63,516 bases of DNA from JAYODZ01 sp965660195 (GTDB lineage Bacteria > Pseudomonadota > Alphaproteobacteria > RS24): positions 1-63,516 of the forward strand of contig CBFHZM010000002.1 in assembly GCA_965660195.1 (NCBI GenBank). The letters are read 5' to 3'. The notes beneath the pieces were generated by a model. It saw only the letters and a list, made by a program, of their open reading frames with translations, did no database searches and was not told where the DNA came from. Made by a program: the position numbers and the translations under genes. Positions 60,688 to 63,516 of the stretch are shown one piece after another. Each line of letters starts with the position of its first letter. Position 1 is the first letter of the stretch.

Positions 60688-62767
60688 AATTGCCGAAGGT
60701 CCGCAAGGTAAATAGGAAGTTAATCGAGCTCGATGGCTTGAGATCACCGATCTGAGCATTGTCTTTGCTATACTTAATTTCAAACAGGGTGCACTCATCG
60801 CCATACCGCAACGCCAACGCTTGATTGACGGCTTTGCCAGAGCGCAAATTCTCGCGACGGCTTCCAACAAGGCTCCAATAATCTGTAAGGTTATACTCTC
60901 CGAAATAGGAGACTTCCTCGAGGCGATCACCGATTTGGCCGCGTTCGTAGAAACTGTAATGCGTCGACAGGCGTGCTCGCGCGAAAGCAAGCCCAATGCG
61001 GCTTTGATTACGCAACACAGTGCCGCCATTTTGGTCGAGACGCAGATTGGACTGCAGGTCCAGCGGGCCATAGTTAAATTTGGCTTGGGTGACGAAGTTA
61101 GACTCGTTGTCGCCATAGCCCGAGGATGCGGCGAGGTTATTTACGTCGAGATTGTAAGACTGGCCTGCAAACAACTCGGCGCGCATGCCATTGGTGTGAT
61201 CGACCTCGTAAGCAAGCCCGTAATTGGCGCGACTGGTTTCGAGGCCGGGTGTGTTGACGCTAAAGAGGTAGGCCGTATCGAGGTCGTAGCTCGCGCCACT
61301 GCGCAAGAATTGTGACCGGAAATTGCGGTCATTGGCGGCGCCGATGATTTGCATTTTGGGCGTCAGTCGCTGGGTCGTGGTCTCGCCAAATTTAATCAGA
61401 GGATAGTCCACACCGAGCGCGGTGACGTTAGAGGCATAGGTTTCATCCTTGGTGAGCTGGCGATTGCTGTCGGAGGCTTTGGTTTTGTAGCTGAAGCCAT
61501 CCATTTGCGTTTCGTTGGAGAAGCTCCAGACAAAACCATTTTGGTCGGTGTGCTCTTTTTCCCAACTCAACTTCGATCGTAGCTCGGTCAGGTCCGCACC
61601 GAAATCGCGGATTGAATGAACGATTTGGTTAGTCATGGATAATTTGCCGCCCAATGGCTCCATGTCGAATTTATGGCTATGGGTGATCAGCGGCAGCGCC
61701 TTATGCACCGTGCTATAGGCGTAGTTTTCCGTGACATAACGGTAGGAATACATGTCGAGCGTAATATCGCCGCGGTCGTAGCGGGTTTTGAGCTGGACAT
61801 TGCTCGTCAGCGTGGTTTCATCACTAATACGGTAGCGATCGAAAAACAGATCGTCTGTTGGCTCGAGAACATCGAATTTCATCGACCATGTGTCAAAAGC
61901 AAATTCACCTTTGGCAATAACGCCACCGCGAAAGCTGTTTTCGCCATCAATGGTGGCCAATTGATCGTCTGGCTCGTTACCAATCAGGGTCATGTCATAA
62001 TGCCCGTTTGGTGTTAAGTGCCGCCAGTCAATGGTCAGGATAACCCCTTCATCGGTTGTAACTTTCGGCGTGATGGTGGCATCATAATTTGGCGCAATGT
62101 TCCAAAAATAGGGCGCCACAATATTGGCGCCCAGCCGCCCATCTTGTCCGATCATTGGCGGTAAAAAGCCGGATTTCTTCTTCACCTCAGGCGTGGGGTG
62201 CTGGAAATAGGGGAGGTAAAAAACCGGTAGACCGTAAATATCTAGCGTATTGTGCCAATAGCTGACTGTCTGGGCTGTGTCGTCAATCGTTGTATCGCGG
62301 GACGACATGCGCCAAAGCGGCGCCTTATTAGGATCTGCACATGGTTTACACGATGTGTATTTCGCCTTTTTCAGTTTCATTTTGGTGCCGCCAATGCGTT
62401 CGCCAAAAGGCGCTGTGGCATAAGCCTCATCTGGCAGCTCGACGCGCAAGGGCTCAAATGTGCCGTCTTGCATACTATTTCTGAGCTGCGCTTTATCGCT
62501 ATAGATGACTGTGCCGTCGGACATGACGACCTTAATATTGCCAAGCGCATCAATGATATCGTCGGGCTGGTTCCATTGCACTTGATCCGCGTCCATGACA
62601 TTGCCCTGGTAAAGAATGGTCACATTTCCATCGGCCAGCGCGATGTCGCCCGATTGATCAAAGCTTAAGCGGTCAGCTTCAATCTCGGCTTTATCTGCTG
62701 CCGCGACGGGCAAGGAAAGGAGCGCAAGGCTAGAGACAATAGCGGGAATGACAAGCTTCAAGTTCAT
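60674..62767 (-). CDS. lptD: LPS-assembly protein LptD
   Basis: 697-residue outer-membrane protein that inserts lipopolysaccharide into the outer leaflet with LptE. A signal peptide (MNLKLVIPAIVSSLALLSLPVAA) comes first, then an N-terminal beta-jellyroll OstA domain (EADRLSFDQSGDIALADGNV, IYSDKAQLRNSMQDG) and the large C-terminal barrel with conserved YLPYFQHPTPEVKKKSGFL. Two cysteines in SCKPCADP could form a disulfide. Length is in the alphaproteobacterial range. No surA or pdxA follows in the window. Confidence 0.92.
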   Translation of the reverse strand: MNLKLVIPAIVSSLALLSLPVAAADKAEIEADRLSFDQSGDIALADGNVTILYQGNVMDADQVQWNQPDDIIDALGNIKVVMSDGTVIYSDKAQLRNSMQDGTFEPLRVELPDEAYATAPFGERIGGTKMKLKKAKYTSCKPCADPNKAPLWRMSSRDTTIDDTAQTVSYWHNTLDIYGLPVFYLPYFQHPTPEVKKKSGFLPPMIGQDGRLGANIVAPYFWNIAPNYDATITPKVTTDEGVILTIDWRHLTPNGHYDMTLIGNEPDDQLATIDGENSFRGGVIAKGEFAFDTWSMKFDVLEPTDDLFFDRYRISDETTLTSNVQLKTRYDRGDITLDMYSYRYVTENYAYSTVHKALPLITHSHKFDMEPLGGKLSMTNQIVHSIRDFGADLTELRSKLSWEKEHTDQNGFVWSFSNETQMDGFSYKTKASDSNRQLTKDETYASNVTALGVDYPLIKFGETTTQRLTPKMQIIGAANDRNFRSQFLRSGASYDLDTAYLFSVNTPGLETSRANYGLAYEVDHTNGMRAELFAGQSYNLDVNNLAASSGYGDNESNFVTQAKFNYGPLDLQSNLRLDQNGGTVLRNQSRIGLAFARARLSTHYSFYERGQIGDRLEEVSYFGEYNLTDYWSLVGSRRENLRSGKAVNQALALRYGDECTLFEIKYSKDNAQIGDLKPSSSINFLFTLRTFGNSNWK

Positions 62768-62911
62768 TGACGGTCACCTAATTACATACGCGCGGGAGTG
62801 CACCACCCAAATTTACAGAGCAAGCTAGCATTATTTCATCTGGTAGTGTGTTTTTTTTGGCTTTGGGTAAAAATACGCGAAATAGTTTGACCACTGGATA
62901 GCCGGATGTTT

Positions 62912-63516
62912 TCAATGCGCTTTTTTCATGCGCCTTCTCAGGAAGCTGATCACAAAATAGTAGGATGGAACGAAGCCAATAAAGACTGCAATGCTAGCAG
63001 CTTCGCCATATCGTGTCGTCGTAAGGTAACCAATCCAAAATGCACCCACAGACGATAAAACCATTACCAGCAGTGTGCGACGCGGTGAAAATCCCATATC
63101 CATTATTTTGTGATGTAAATGCGTTCTATCAGGGGCCATGGGAGACCTTCCGTTCGCTAATCGTCGGACAATGATGCTTGCTATGTCAGTAAGTGGCATA
63201 GCAATGAGCCATAGGGCTAGGCTGGCGGGAATGGTTTGCATGTTTGGCAATCTATCGACCCCTTGCGTGGCGACGATTATCGTCACCGCGATGAACAGTC
63301 CGATCAACATTGAACCGCTATCGCCGAGAAAAATTTTTCTGCCATTAAAAACTTGCAAATTAAAGAGTAAAAAACCAACCAAGGCACCCGAAATCAAGGT
63401 CGACCAAATTACGTAATCGACTGGAGCATTTCCGTAGAGCAGGTTGAATGCCAGATTGGCATGGGTTAGCGTTAGAAGGGCTAGCCCGGCACATAGTCCG
63501 TCGATACCGTCAATAA
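62912..63516 (-). CDS. WecA/MraY-family polyprenyl-phosphate sugar-1-phosphate transferase, C-terminal part
   Basis: The frame is open from the right edge and ends at 62912 (201 codons visible). The stretch IDGIDGLCAG, FLLFNLQVFNGRKIFLGDSG and the cytoplasmic HLHH motif in PDRTHLHHKIMDMGF are diagnostic of the WecA-type glycosyltransferase 4 family. These enzymes attach a sugar-1-phosphate, often GlcNAc, to undecaprenyl phosphate for O-antigen or other surface polymers. The start lies outside the window. Confidence 0.88.
   Translation of the reverse strand, partial: IDGIDGLCAGLALLTLTHANLAFNLLYGNAPVDYVIWSTLISGALVGFLLFNLQVFNGRKIFLGDSGSMLIGLFIAVTIIVATQGVDRLPNMQTIPASLALWLIAMPLTDIASIIVRRLANGRSPMAPDRTHLHHKIMDMGFSPRRTLLVMVLSSVGAFWIGYLTTTRYGEAASIAVFIGFVPSYYFVISFLRRRMKKAH

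Noticed and set aside
1..63516. Mobile elements, phage genes or CRISPR arrays
   Set aside because: I saw no transposase, integrase or phage structural gene, no terminal inverted repeats around genes, and no regularly spaced repeats.

Overview
The window looks like a contiguous piece of an alphaproteobacterial chromosome with moderate G+C by eye. Evidence includes the tRNA-His acceptor end (A73, G1:U72, an alphaproteobacterial peculiarity), an alphaproteobacterial-type RpoH promoter before a small heat-shock gene, and a double-membrane gene set (LptD, KdsD, porins, TonB receptors). I cannot name the genus. I found no insertion sequence, phage gene or CRISPR array.

Layout. 1-1979: end of a bacterial cryptochrome/photolyase-like gene with its usual DUF2256 partner, then a double DsbA/HCCA-isomerase-like protein. 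2059-5494: aldehyde dehydrogenase, crotonase and isovaleryl-CoA dehydrogenase, a probable branched-chain acid block. 5491-7346: an iron(III)-type ABC permease behind a Fur-like palindrome, then tRNA-His. 7386-11296: propionyl-CoA synthetase, class III CoA-transferase and a YgjP-like metalloprotease as one operon. 11578-14446: two tandem porins, each with its own terminator. 14445-20860: an MFS transporter, then a beta-barrel/LolA-like/MMPL operon with a divergent TetR regulator. 20874-22416: an ECF sigma, anti-sigma and periplasmic metal-sensor-like operon. 22515-22587: a candidate small RNA with two identical C-rich loops. 22586-24106: haloalkane dehalogenase and a Lys/Ala/Pro-rich protein. 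24280-30007: cobalamin riboswitch and BtuB, an ATPase with degenerate catalytic residues, MsrA, and a second TonB receptor. 30041-35515: KdsD and GalU (unusual start), lytic transglycosylase, MoxR/CoxE pair. 35512-41584: GltB/GltD. 41999-46976: Hsp20, sodium-dependent transporter, hydrolase, HisN-type phosphatase, N-formylglutamate amidohydrolase, tRNA-Val. 47097-51995: small envelope proteins and an accessory set of NTF2-like, EthD, amidohydrolase and cupin proteins. 52074-54762: BtuF and BtuCD. 54759-60687: FAD dehydrogenase, NTF2-like protein, BioB, two oxidoreductases, SMR transporter, NIF3-insert-like protein. 60674-63516: LptD and the C-terminal part of a WecA/MraY-type transferase.

How the parts fit. 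Vitamin B12 uptake is complete but split (BtuB with riboswitch at 24.5 kb, BtuFCD at 52-54.8 kb). Envelope biogenesis is represented by LptD, KdsD, GalU, MltB-type transglycosylase, WecA-like transferase and porins. Acyl-CoA and propionate catabolism, glutamate synthesis and histidine-linked enzymes provide core metabolism.

The most interesting leads are the two-loop small RNA beside the ECF sigma operon, the TetR-controlled MMPL/LolA-like/beta-barrel set, the ATPase lacking both its catalytic Glu and its H-loop His, and a galU gene whose only well-placed start codon is ATA.
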